Source: Casuarius casuarius (Eukaryota > Chordata > Aves > Casuariiformes > Casuariidae). From it: a DNA stretch of 64,000 nt. The stretch is from assembly GCA_003342895.1 (NCBI GenBank), contig PTFA01000011.1, positions 2,715,644 through 2,779,643 on the forward strand, in the 5' to 3' direction. The position numbers and the translations under genes are program-made. The notes below the pieces were generated by a model that did not search any database, was not told the origin of the DNA, and saw nothing but the letters and a program-made list of their open reading frames with translations. Of the stretch, positions 14,300 to 26,566 are shown in pieces (the first letter of the stretch is position 1; each line of letters starts with the position of its first letter).

Positions 14300-15422
14300 G
14301 TACATTCTGGAACAAAAATGCAACTCAACCAAAAAAAAGAAGATGAAAAGCAGTGATTCTGTAAAGGATAGTGATCTTGACAGACTAATAACTGCCTATG
14401 AGTGCAATGCTGCAGTAAAAAATGGGCTAATGGGACCTTGGAGATACCATAAACAGGATATAAAAATAGGGAGGCCTTTTTATCTTAATGTGTATTATTA
14501 GAAAGAATGACTTCGGAATACTTCAGGTGATCCTATTTTTAAAAATGTGTAGAAAGGAAGAAAAAAGACCATAAAAACTGAAAAAATTGCAGACAGTTCA
14601 GAAAAGAGCCACAAAAAATGTCTTGGGGGCTGGAAGTATGCCTTTCAGTGAGAGACTTCAGAAGCTCAGTGTATTTGTCTTATGAATCAATTGCAGTTGA
14701 TAGGTAAGTTCTCAGAGAAAAAAAAAATTGCATCAGTTTTACCTGTCTCTGGATATCATCAGTGAAGAGTGCCGACCCTTGTGGAAGATACTGAAACTTT
14801 CCGTCTTTTATATGGGCATCTTTTACCCTCCGCTAAGGGATTCTGCATATAGGGCATCCATAGGTCCTAAGTACCTGGCATTTGTTTATTGGCTAACACA
14901 CCAAGTGTTAGCCCACCTAGGGCAAATGTGCTACCAGGCTAAGCAGTAGGTGCTCTCCGCTCTGAGAGAGGCACCTGGTGAGGCTCTGCTGGCCAATTGT
15001 CACTCAGCCATGTGGATGTGTTGCTCCTTGGAGTGAGCTGGTCTGAGGTCTTGGCAAGCTATCTTCTTCTGATTCCCTGCTATTTTCTTGTTTTTTTTCA
15101 GGCTGATATTTTTCTGCAAGTCCCTGAGTTACTAGTATTGTTTTTACAAACAGATTTCTGTTGTTTGTTTGACTTTCCTTGCAAATCTTTGGCTTACCTT
15201 CTCTCTAACAGCTCAGTATGGTCTCACTGCTGTGCTGCACAAAATTAGGCCTTGGGTCACAGGCAGGTGAACTGGTCTATAGGTTACAACATGCTTAGTC
15301 AAACAGCAGTTATTTAGCCTAATATCGAGATAGCAGTGAAATATGTAAGGCTACAATGGATGGGAGGTCAGTCTAGGTGATCTCATGGGTCCAGTCTGAT
15401 GTCAGACTGTGAATCCATGAAC
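14300..15422 (+). mobile_element. Ancient CR1-family LINE copy, RT C-terminal part to 3' end
   Basis: In one reading frame, 14330-14510 gives a degraded version of the CR1 ORF2 segment that follows the catalytic palm (KD-S-DLDRLI, YECNAAVKNGL, then HKQDIKIGRPFYL). At 14585-14680 a frame reads LQTVQKRATKNVLGAGSM then PFSERLQKLSVFVL, a clear match to the thumb-like segment of sauropsid CR1 proteins. About 700 bp further on, 15365-15420 carries GTCTAGGTGATCTCATGG and GTGAATCCATGA, the typical end of L3/CR1 elements. The spacing fits one insertion. The middle part (about 14.73-15.32 kb) is not recognisable and could include unrelated sequence. The copy is not functional: stops and frame changes are present. 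Confidence 0.7.
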
Positions 15423-17748
15423 TAATTTGGCTGAAATCCTTTAGTCATTTAAAACTGTTAGGTCAGACTGTCTGGAGATACAGTGTAAAAAAAGAAGAGG
15501 AGAAAAGGAAACAATAATATTAACGTTTGGAAAGCTTTTTTCCTCAGTTGCACAAGGCAAGATGATAGAGTTCATCTTCAGAGCAGTGTTTTGGAATTAG
15601 AATTAAAATTCGAGACTCTCAGTCCTCAGAGCTCTCCTCATCGTAATTTTAAATAAAACAGTTCCCTTAGGACTGAACAAAACGTCTAAAAAGATTAATT
15701 TCAATTGTGAAGTCTAATAATAGCAGTGTAGGATTTGTCAAAAAAAGGAAAATTGAGCTCAATATGGTATAATAAAATGAGCAATAACAGTGTAATATCT
15801 ATTAAAGAATATACTGGAAAACAAAGCTAAGCAAAGNGTGAACTGCTCAGTTAACTAAAACAAGAGATTTATAGCTACATGTACAAGTCTGTATATCTAT
15901 ATTATTGTTGTCTAAGTGATAATATCCCTAACTTAATTATTTAAGAAGAGACGTACAAGTGCTGAATCTAAGTTCTCTTTATCTGAAGGTAGTTTTAAGG
16001 GATCTTTAGTTCTTGTTGAATCGTGATGACTTTATAATGGCAGCACTATGTTCTGCTGCTCTTGATCAGTCTGCAAGGTTTACACTTTCTGTCATCTCTA
16101 AAATCTGGCTGCTGCAGGTGGAGGTTGAATGTCAGAAATGTCAATAAAATTTCTTAGTTGCAACCTATTAATTTATAGCTTTTTCATAAATATTAAATTC
16201 AGTAGTTCCAGACAGACACTTTTGCTTATGCTACCGTCTTGTCCATAATGACCACTTTGCATGATATCTCATTTAAGATGAATGGGATTTTTTGTGGCAT
16301 ACAAAGGAGCATAAACAAGTAAGCATAAGGACAAGGGTCAGTAAATATAGCTTCCTGGTTGCATTAACTTTTTAAGGAAGGTTGGAAGCATCATCCATGT
16401 AGCATCCTCCATCTCTTCTTAGTCTCTGCATGTGAATTTCCAAATCTATAGGAACTTTTAGTTCTTTAAAACCTTTCACTTATCTGCAGTGGGAGGGGAA
16501 ACATTGGATATAAGTCAGATGTGTACATGTGGGCATTCCTTTTAGTTTGGGTTTCTTTGGCAGAGTGAATTTTCTGCCAAGAAGCTGCATGTTGGAAACT
16601 TCTTAGCAGGGCAAATTTGTCTGTCATCAGGTCTATGCTGCTGGGGATAGATTGTTTCTTAATCATTTAAAGCTAACTCAGGTATCTCTGTCCTATACAG
16701 AGGTGCAGACATCTCCAAATCACCGAATGAAGATTTTATTATTTTATCCCTGTCCTCATTTGTATGGCCAGCCTTCTTGTTTTCACTCTTTCACTGGGAT
16801 CTGTATTTCTTTGCTCTAAACATATTGTTCACTTGATCTGCCGGTCTGTTGCACATTTATGGACGATAATCATTTTGTCTTTTAATATGAGTACTATTGT
16901 TACATTTTGCTTTTTTTTGTTTACTCTTGGAAAAATAGTCTTTTACTTTTTATGATTTTTATTTCTGACTTTGGCACATGATAGCATTCTAATTCTGGTT
17001 ATTAGTTTTTTGGCTTTTTGAATACACCAAGCTGAGGTTCTTACAGATTTGGTGGACACAGATGAGCATATGTGAGCATAGAAGATGCTTAGTAAGTAAA
17101 ATGTGTCAAAATCTGTGTTTTTATCAAAAGTCAGCTGTATAATGGGGATCATTTCATAAATATATACATATAATAAATGTTATTAGATCATGGTTCACAT
17201 AAATTTAAACTTAGCATACTTTCAGTGATTAATTTATTTCTAGTTTTTAAATTTTTTAATGTATAGCTTTGAGCTTTAAAATCTTAAATGATTAATTTAG
17301 GCAAGAAATTAATAAATTCAAGCTCCATTGAAGAAATGAATTACTTTTCCCATTCTAGGCCTTGTTCCTTGGAAGAGTAAGTTTTGAATACCTGGATGAA
17401 ATTGTGGGCCTGCTACCACAAAAATCACAAACTGAAACAATAATTTAAGTCCTTGTGTTAGCTGTTCGTGGAGAGAGTCAGCTCCCACCTGCAGATCCAT
17501 AGCTTTAGCAGTAACATATAGTGCTTTTTATCTGATTGTGGAAAAATTAAAAATAGGATATCATCAGAGCAGTGCTTGATAAGTACCAAGGTATTATCTC
17601 AGCTGAAAAGCAAATTGTTTGCTGGACAGAGGAATAAGGGGAGGAGAAAAGAAAACAAACTCCAAAGAGGTAACTGAAATATTCTCAGAAACCAGCTGAA
17701 CATTTGATTTTCCTTATGAAAAGGAAATGGCTAAACCCAATGGCTTGA

Positions 17749-17787
17749 TTTTTTTGTTTGTTATGGGTTTTTTTGTTTGTTTGTTTT
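17749..17787. repeat. GTTT-type low-complexity tract
   Basis: Runs of T alternate with TTTG and GTTT units and end in TTTTAG. It resembles a polypyrimidine-AG acceptor; see the finding on the following open frame. Confidence 0.85.
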
Positions 17788-18375
17788 AGAGGGGAGGTGA
17801 CAGATCCCCTGGACATTGTTACTGGAAGGGTTACAGAGGAAACTGATGAATCACAGACCAAACGGGAAGAGGCTTTTCTGACTCTAGAACAAGTGTATGG
17901 TAGCCTGATGCAAATAGAAAATACTACGACAGCTGTATATCACAGCTTTATAAGTAATCAGAAGACTGTCATGGTCTCAGCGGAGATGATAATTCTATAT
18001 TTGGAAATAAAATAGGGCATGTAAAAATGTTTGATTGATCTTCAAGTTATTCACAAAGCTTCATAAACTTATGAAAAGGTGGGGAGCAGAATGCTTTGCT
18101 GGATATCCTTTTTAAAATGTAATTAGATTCTTCAGATAAATCATTAAAGACTTAGTTGCTCTTGAACATGTTACCTGACTGTAAAGTTGCTGATAAAACT
18201 ATTTCAGCTTCAGGTTATAAGTCAATATACATTCAAATACAGAGAAAATCTGATTATTACTAATACAAAAGTCAAAGGAATATGCTAGGTCGTTTCCTGT
18301 AATAAGGTGGGTGAGCACAAATAGTTTGCATGCCAGTGTGTCTTTTCCACAAGGCAAAACCCATGATTTGGCTTA

Positions 18376-18389
18376 TGCTGCTGCTGCTG
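18376..18389. repeat. Short (TGC)n microsatellite
   Basis: Four TGC units plus a partial unit. Confidence 0.9.
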
Positions 18390-19340
18390 TGCTTTTTTGT
18401 GAGGATAGCTGTAGAGTTTATTGTCCAAACAATCAATATACAGATAGAAGATAATGGGCAGCAGCATAAAACCCCCAAATGAATGGGAAGCAGTGTCATG
18501 TTCCAAAGTAATTGCTTAATTTTTCTACATCATTTAACTGACTGAAGAAGAACTGGAATTTGTGGGCTATGAGGAGGAGCTGAGCCTTCAAAACACCGTA
18601 ACCTGAGAATTAAAATCAGCTGCCCTATACAATACATAATTTTATGCTTAAATCCTTCTTTACATATTTTTCATGAAATCAGAGGGTAAAATTAAACAAT
18701 TCCATTAGAGGGCAGTAGTACATGTAGGTACTGACTGTAGTAGTAGATTGTAGAGGTTGTAGTAGTACAGTCTCTCATGTCTCTAAATATTTAGTTTATA
18801 ATCAGCTTCCTTACTGCTATGAGCTGTGGTCTGTATGATTTTTGCATTATTAGTGAAAGGAAAAAAATGGTGCTAATCTAATTTAAATAATTAAAATAAT
18901 ACAGAAACATTTTGTAATATACGTGTACAATAATGCACGACCTGTCATCTTTAAAAAATCAATAATGAAAGTGGCAGAAGTTATACAAAACATTTGTAGC
19001 AGCTATCAGCACTGATGTACAAACTGGAATATCAACTCTAAAGTTGTTAGACCCTGTGTGTTCTTTTGGAATTGCACAATTTTTGTACTGTATACCTTTC
19101 ATTTATTTCTNGAAATACTTTTGCAAACATTTTTGTTTTGAAGCTCTGTTTATTTTATTAGCTTTAATGCTTAAGTCTACATGCAGACTTTCCAGATTTC
19201 TAGGCAAAGGATTGCAGAATTGTGCATGCTTATTCAGTCGCCTTTTAGTGAAACGACATGAGTAGTGCATTGTGATTTTGCAGTGATTTTTACAAAAGAA
19301 GTTAAATCTTATCTTCTGAGACATTTAATAATGAATGTAA

Positions 19341-19368
19341 TGTAAGCCTCAAAATGTAAGCCTCAAAA
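19341..19368. repeat. Perfect 14-bp tandem duplication
   Basis: TGTAAGCCTCAAAA occurs twice without a gap, about 200 bp before EPHA6 exon 2. It is intronic and no function is suggested. Confidence 0.95.
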
Positions 19369-19539
19369 GCCTAAACATTTAGGTTCTGTTTTTACTCATA
19401 CTCCAACATTTTCATTGCTTCAGTAGCTTTAAACAGATGTGCTTAGATGGTTAGTAGATGACTGATTCAACTCATACAGGCTTTATACTTTGAACTTCAC
19501 TGTCTTTTATATGTGTAATTCAAGAAATGCCCCAAACAT

Positions 19540-19562
19540 TCTCTTTCTTTTTCAATTTTCAG
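19540..19562 (+). promoter_or_regulatory. 3' splice acceptor of EPHA6 exon 2
   Basis: A long pyrimidine run of mostly C and T (TTCTCTTTCTTTTTC, then AATTTTCAG) leads directly into AG at 19561-19562. The AG fixes the first base of the exon, because the reading frame of the Eph motif begins there with no alternative in-frame AG. Confidence 0.85.
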
Positions 19563-19627
19563 TTGTGTTGCTTGATACTACAGCTGCACTTGGAGAACTA
19601 GGATGGAAAACATTTCCTTTAAATGGG
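19563..19627 (+). CDS. EPHA6: Eph receptor tyrosine kinase A6, exon 2 (start of ligand-binding domain)
   Basis: This is a 65-bp internal exon. Read with a G supplied by the previous exon, it starts VVLLDTTAALGELG and ends WKTFPLNG, 22 residues in all. The pattern (V/E-x-x-LLD-T/S-x-x-x-x-GELGW-x-x-x-P-x-x-G) is the beginning of the ephrin-binding jelly-roll domain that follows the signal peptide in Eph receptors. VVLLDTT and WKT-x-PLNG favour EPHA6 over EPHA3, A4, A5, A7 or the EPHB genes as I know them. The 65-bp length, the phase-1 entry and the exit on a whole glycine codon (the next exon should open with Trp) match the usual Eph exon 2 layout. Both splice sites are intact and there is no stop codon. 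EphA6 is a membrane receptor kinase for GPI-linked ephrin-A ligands, acting in axon guidance and neural patterning. Family membership is near certain; the exact paralogue is less so. Confidence 0.87.
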
Positions 19628-19636
19628 GTAAGTCAC
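19628..19636 (+). promoter_or_regulatory. 5' splice donor of EPHA6 exon 2
   Basis: The exon ends GGG and the intron opens GTAAGTCAC, a near-consensus U1 donor. It lies exactly after the glycine codon where Eph receptor exon 2 normally stops. Confidence 0.87.
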
Positions 19637-22600
19637 TAATCATTTTAGTTTCATTGTCTTGATTTTGGCATTTTGACAGTCTAGAAGTAGAATGGCTATT
19701 ATAGCTGAGTGGATGTTCCTGCAGTATGGAGTTGTAGGAAGGAATTTAGTTGTTCTCAGCAGTGGAACAGCTTGAGTTGTAACTAGGAATAAGAGCCACA
19801 AGAATGACATGAGTACATCATGTTGTCCTTCTCTTGCTTTTCTGATTGTTAAGAATCTATCATGTTTCTAATCTGATTCCAGCTGTTACATGTCATAAAA
19901 TTTCATCTAAAAATACTTAAGTTGTGGGCATGTATTATGAATATATTTTCTGGGAATTAAAAAGAAAACTCAATTTTTATTTTATAGTAGCAACTCGGAA
20001 AAAAACTTCAATGATTGAAGTGGAGATTAATATAGATTTCAGTATCTGGTAAAATGGTAGGAGGTTAACTAATTCAGAAAAACATGTTTAGTGTATGTTA
20101 ATGCCATGAAGAACAATGTAAATGTTTAGAAAAAACATTTAAATAGTTTTTTTTTTTCTCCATTGACCATTTCAGATCAAAGTGAAGTATTCGAGTTTAA
20201 CATCTTACACAGTTTCACTATAATGTTAGTAGCTTGACAGGAGATACTTGATGCTGTGTACAGGGCCTCAGAGTATTACAGGTATCCAGTGTATTTGAAG
20301 ATGCTAGGGCCAGACCAGTGTAGGGAAGAGGAGTATTTTTACTCTTTGAAGTTTAGCCATCAGTATTTTGCCAGTGGCTACACTTCAAAGGCTGCGTTCT
20401 CTTTCCACCCAGCTAACGCACTTAACAGAACATCAGAGGCATTTTAACTTTTTAATTAAGATACAGTATACTGGAGCATTTGACACCTCTTGTATCAGCT
20501 TCTAGTTCTGATGTCTCAGTGCATTTAGATAGCCCTTCATTGTGTATCACTTGTCTTTATATTAGCTGGTATTCTCTCTTAATTCTTGGGTATGAGGCAT
20601 ATAATTTACTTGATTCAGAAATGAGCTCAGAAAGCACTGTATTTCTGTGAGTGAAAGATCTCTTGTTTCATTTTTAGTTATTTTATTTCTTGTAATCCAT
20701 TCCAGAAGGATGTAGAAATTGTCTCTCCTCAGCACCTTAATAATCCATTTTTATAAAATGCCTGCTGTGTCTCTGCCCTCAGGGACTTCAGGCAATGTGA
20801 CGTTTCTTAATCTCAGCCTATTTTCAACTTTATGGGTTACTTTTTTCAGGATTTTCCAGTCCTTTGTATTCCTAGACAACATTTTAGTCTGTTACGGATA
20901 CCTCTGTGTTTTGAATTTTGTATGCAGTCTGATGCGATCTGAGTTATAATTCTGAGATGTTTTTTTCCTTCAAAAATCCTAGGAAAGGTAAATATTGTCA
21001 TATACTATGATGAGAAAGACAGCAAGAAATTTTTGCTTTTGTCTTGTTATGAGTCCCATTGAACTGAGCTGGTAGGCTTGCATTTGGAAGGTAAATAAGA
21101 TATAATTTCAGTTATTCTGGAAGTTCTTAAAAGTTTTAGTTACTCCAATAACAATAGCAACACTAGGCAAGCTCAAAAAAAAAACACTTAGAGATTATTT
21201 AAAACATAGCTATTATAACGTATCTGTTTTGATTGGTTGTACCCTTAACATCAGTATTGCAGCATGTTGAGGTTTTCAGGGAAATTGTCTTTACTGTGTC
21301 TTAAGAATTGGCAGCATTTACTAGAGTCCAAGGAGTACACATTTGAATCAGCACATTGGATTCAAATACTGGAGAATTTCTCAAATAAGTAAAATCTGGT
21401 TTAAAAGAGGTAGCTACAGAAAATATTTGGGAGAAGAACAGTTTGTAGCATGAGGAAAACATACAGTACAAGGACAAGGCTTCATGGGATATGAAATTAG
21501 GCAGAAGAAGCTAGAGTGAAAATTGTAAGATGAGAGGAAGTAGATAAATAAAGTAAGGAAAGGTAGTAAAGAGAAGTGCACATGGTAACTCAGAGAAAAA
21601 AAAAAAGGCTGAACTGATCATTATATGCTGTAAGCTGGATAAAGATTCTTATCCACTACAGCAAAGTAGTTGCTTTAAGTAAGTAGTCCCACAGACTTCT
21701 TGGGAGTTATGTAGGTGAGAAGAATTCCTGTTTTGAAGAAAAAGCACGATTAATTTAGGAAAGACTATTTGACATTGGTCACATACAGCAGCAGGTGACT
21801 GGATTCGTTGACAAAGTCCTTCATTTCTCACAGTGGAATGGAAGAAGATGGTTTAGGTCAATACCGGCACATACTGTGCCAGTAAAGGTTGTTGTGAACA
21901 GTAAGACCTTTTAGTGGTGATGCTGGATCTCTGAAACAGTGCAGAAAGAAGGAACAAACAAAAAAACCTGTCCGCATAAATAATAAAGACAAATAACTTA
22001 CATGAAGTGAGAGCTATTTATCTCACTCACTGAGAGTTATTCAGAACTGCTGATTAAAATTGGTGTTTGCTGATTCTTTCATAGCTGGTGTTGTTCTGAC
22101 AAACTTCATTAAAATATACCAAATGTTCATTTTGTTTTGGATATTTGATCATACAGAAAAATACATAAAGCTATTAAAATACAGAAAGTTATATTACTTC
22201 TACTTATAAAATATTAAAGATGTTGAAATTAAAAACTAAAATAGAATGAATTTCTAAACGGCTTCTATTTAAATGATTCTGGGATTCTGCACCTTGTGCA
22301 AAAGTAAGAAAAAAATTTGAACTTTTAAGTGCTCAAGTAATTAACAGAATATGACATATTTTTCATGTCACTTTTGCATGTAATCTCTGAAACAGAAGGC
22401 CAACATTCATGTTAGTTATTTATTCTTTTTAAAACTTAAGGTAAAAACTGTGCTTTTGGGATGCAGTAGATAACTCCCATTATTCTTACAGATTTGGTAA
22501 AGAACAGCAGAGCATTTATCTTTCTAGATCTTGCACAAAACCTACTAGAGATGCTGTTTTATGCCCACACTATAATCTAAGTTATTTATCTGTCCTAACA

Positions 22601-24099
22601 TAATTTAGAGTATGACATAATCATTGGTATAGTTGAGATTATTACTGCAGAAATACAAACCTGTTTAGCCCGATGATGGGCACATCAGCTTTTCCCCCTT
22701 TCCTGAAGAAGGTTGACTGTTTTGGTTTGTTTGTGCTTTTGATGGAGATTTTTGTTCAAATACTGTGTAAGTCTTACATGTGACTTTAATCTTTTTTTTT
22801 GTCAAAGAGTGTGTATTAGGTTTATGTGTGTTTAAAAAAAAAAAGTCATTAACAAATAGTTAAACTTCTCTGACTGCAGAATGGTTTTGGGATTAAGGAG
22901 ATGGGATGACAGGTTTTCTTCAGACTGTGACATAGTAGCAGAAGTTACTAGTTCACTAGCATACTCAATCACAGAGAATGTTCTCATTAATTAGGTATCA
23001 ACTTAAATATTCACTAATGTTTGGGATTTGGGTAACGTGAAGTATCTCTCAGAGATTTTAAACTAACAGGCCGGGGTGAAGTAGGAGAAGAAAATTAGAA
23101 GAGAATATTCTTGTGGACTATGTAGAACCACTGCATGACATTTCAGTCTTAACCTTCTCCTCTTAGTCTTTTTATTTATCGTGAGTTTATAATGGAATGC
23201 TTGCAAGCTTTCAGCAGTTACAGTAACCTCCAGAGGTACCTATCCAAGCAAGTAACGATACAACACGGTAGTTTTCTGTGTGGCATTTGTATGCAATCCC
23301 ATCATTTAGCTGCAAAGATGAGTCATGCACAACTGAGAGATCCATTCTTGGGTACTATAATGTGCAATTTTACTTTTTCATTTTCCTCTCAGTTGTTTGT
23401 ACAACCTCTGTGAAGCTTGAAAATACAATACTTTTCCTAACAAATTTGTTTTATTTGCTTGTCAGATTTTTTCCTTGTATTTTGAACAGATAATAAATTA
23501 AGTGCTAAGAGCTCCAAAAATGCAGAGTAAGTAAAGCATTAATATCTTTGAGGTCACTGGAACCAGCTTTTGTTGATCGAGGTCCAATTTAGCTTCTCAG
23601 TCATGGGCTGTCTAAGATTTCTACTTAATAATGGGCACATCTGATACTTCCTCTGTTCCTTAAGCTGCACTTTAAAATGACTGATTGATTTATGAAAAAG
23701 CATGTGCTATGAAGTGAAAGTAGATCTTTACTCAACAAACTTGCTTCATAACCTTGAAAATGCAGAATAAGTTTTGTCTGGATTGGTAGAAAAAATGGAA
23801 AGGAATTCCTTTATACATTTAAAAAGAAGACATGAATGCATTGCCTGAGCTAGTGGGCAGGCCAGTGGAGTTCACACGAGCTGTTACTATCCATGGTGTG
23901 TAACCATTTCCTTCTAGCTGAAGTCAATTTACTGAACTTGGGACAGGATTATTCTTCTTAGGTTTTCTCACTGCAGTCTGCTGTGACATGATTGTTAGAA
24001 GGGTGGCTTTTAATAGGGGATTAAGCACTGATTAAGTATTTTAATAAGTTTTTAGAATTTAGGGAGGAAAGGAGAAAACCTGAAAGCCTAACTGAAAGG

Positions 24100-24285
24100 T
24101 AGTGGTTCTCAACCTTCACTTCTCCATTAACAGTAATACTAATTAAATGATGCACCTTGTGCAACTCTAGATATTTTTCTCCCTTTTGACTTCAATTTAA
24201 ATTTTTTTTTTTCCTATTGTGTTAAGCAACCTAACCCAATTTTGTGAGCAAAGTTTGCTCATGAGCTATGGTTTGGAGACCACTG
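24100..24285. mobile_element. Short hAT-like (Charlie-type) inverted-repeat element
   Basis: The left end reads TAGTGGTTCTCAACCTTC and the right end GGTTTGGAGACCACTG, which is the reverse complement of the left end with a few changes. CAGTGGTTCTCAA is the terminal inverted repeat of Charlie-type hAT transposons. The 186-bp length suits a non-autonomous element. The flanking octamers, CTGAAAGG on the left and CCGCAAGG on the right, agree at 6 of 8 positions, as expected for an old 8-bp hAT target duplication. The interior holds no coding sequence and a T-rich tract. I cannot name the family. Confidence 0.55.
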
Positions 24286-26566
24286 CCGCAAGGGCCTGTC
24301 TATGGCTAATTAACTTCTACAGTAAATACTCTTACTCAACTCTAAGAAGCCCTTATTTTGCATGAGTTAAATCTACTTTGCAAGTACCTTGTGCTAATTT
24401 GGAATAAAGCATTCTTACTTGAACGAGAAAATAACCCACGCAGAACATTAATCATGAAAAAATACTCTGCTTCAAATTCACACATAACATTAATCTGAAT
24501 TTTTACTTCTTTGCTGCAACTTCATAAACTCCAAAATAATTTTAAAATTAACACAAAAGAATGTCAAGGTGACTCATAACACAAGGCTGTGAGAAGTTGT
24601 ATACATGAAGAATGGGGTTGTACAAGCTTCCTTGATGTGTCAGTGTAGGCAAAACGTGTAGCCTCAGCAATAAAGAGCCTACTATCAGTCCACTAAAGTA
24701 TTTGACATCTGCATGAGTGATGCACCTGTTCTAATCTCAGTTTTGGCAGTTATTTGAAAAGCTTCCTTGTCAATCAGTAATTTTCCTGTAAATTTATCCA
24801 CAGAAGTAATTCTGTTTTAAATATCTTGTTTCTTTGGGGGATCTTTTAAGATTTTGAATTATTCTCACTAATATGCAGTTTTAGGGTTTTTCTATTCTGA
24901 ATTTGTTGAGACTGAACTTGTGATGTTATTGATTACCAGCTTGATACTTTACCAGACTGATTATTTTACTCCATCTGTTAAAATAATTGTCTTACAGGGC
25001 ATGCATCAGTCAACCGTTCACTGTTAGCTCCTTCTTAACTAATTAGAAAACATTGCTGGAGTTTTTGGTGACATATTTTGAATGGCTTAGTACCGTTTGT
25101 CATATCATTACTCATTTACTAATCATATCTTTTATGTTGTAATCAGAGTTGATATGGTTTTCCAGTGCCAACCTGCAAATAGGTTTTTTTTCTGTGTAGC
25201 TACATCCACTCTACAACTTTATTTTTGATCGGTATCTCTGAGCGTAATTGGGCCAATATGCCTAAGGAACATTCTTATACCAGACTTAGGATTTTTACTA
25301 TATATTTTCTTAAACTGATTGCTTATGTTACAGAATGCTCTGAATTTCCTTTAAAGTCACATAGAAACAAAACACTTCTGAAGAAAGTGAGAGAAGCGTA
25401 GGCCCCTTCCTTTATTTAACTTCTCCTATAAGAAGTCATTGGATGCATAAACAATAGAAAATAGCCTAAGAAGCTACCTAAGAAAGTTAACTTAAAGAAA
25501 GGCTAGAACAGAACAAAGAAAGAAAAAAAGGCAATATAACTTCACTGTGTGAAGCAATAATACAAATATTATTAGGTTCAGCTCTAAACACAACACACAC
25601 AGTGTAGTAAAAATATGAGGTGGCTAAATGACACAAGGGTGAAGAGAATAGAACAAGTAATGTAAAAGTAGTAGAAAAATACAAAAAGTGGAATGAGCAA
25701 ATGTCTAAGCTGTCAGACTAAGGTGTGCATTATGAAATCACTAATGCACAAACACAAAGTGAGGTTAGTGCATTAAATGTGCTTACCTAGCAGCACGGCA
25801 TTATAAGAAAAAGATAGGGAGTGTATTGTAGGTATGGTGATATCCAGTGTCCACAATTTAGTTCTGCATTTCATATTGTTTTAAATTATCTACAAGCAGA
25901 GAAGAAGTAAAAGTTAAAAACATAAAAACAAGTGAGTAATACAGGTGATAGCGTGGAAGAAGTGGACATTCTCCTAATTGTAGTTCCTGATCATTTGGAA
26001 TTGTCTATGAAGTAGAAACCAGGTAAGTTGTCTGTATTTGTAAGCATAAATCTGCATATCCACATGGCCACATCAATACTGATTATAAGGACTACTGTGA
26101 TTTGAGTATTTCATGTAGCAGCATGAAGTACAATGTCATCAGTACTTCTAATCTTCACTTTTAATACTGTAATTATTAGAACTCAATAGATACTTAAATT
26201 CATTCTGACCATAAGGAACAATGCATCAGACTACCTTTATATCAGAGGCTGAAAAAATTCAAGCAGTTGCCACTGCATTAAACTCAATAACATGTATCTC
26301 ACTAATGCATATCATTTTAAAAGACATCAAGAAGCCATAGTTTCCCTGTTATTTCTTCCATTAATTAATTAGATCACCATTTAAAAATGGTTTTCTGTTG
26401 CCAGTTCTTCTTGCTCAGCCTCATACTGTATTTAAACAGATGAAGTCCTTCATTCCTCCTACTACAAAACTTCTTGTCCAAAATTCAGATCACCATGTGG
26501 CTTTTCTTTTTTTAAAATATGGGCACATATCTGCAGTATTTTACAGCCATTTTCACTATTATCCAC

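Larger units (their letters stand above)
1..19562 (+). other. EPHA6: EPHA6 intron 1, 3' part (phase 1)
   Basis: This is non-coding sequence ending in the acceptor AG at 19561-19562. Being intron 1 is inferred from the identity of the exon that follows. The intron is phase 1, because the exon opens with the last two bases of a valine codon. Contents: 1-6870 has no recognisable element apart from a weak reverse-transcriptase-like relic near 3.77-3.95 kb and a short AT palindrome at 5.64 kb. 6880-7030 is a possible MIR. 7031-13000 shows nothing recognisable. 13002-13700 and 14300-15422 are old CR1 copies. 15423-19540 has only low-complexity tracts and a 14-bp duplication. No GC-rich, CpG-dense stretch is seen, so the promoter and signal-peptide exon are not in this window. 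Confidence 0.75.

Noticed and set aside
22276..22293. GATTCTGGGATTCTGC, resembling the CR1 3'-terminal repeat
   Set aside because: The preceding 100 bases show no CR1 3' untranslated sequence.
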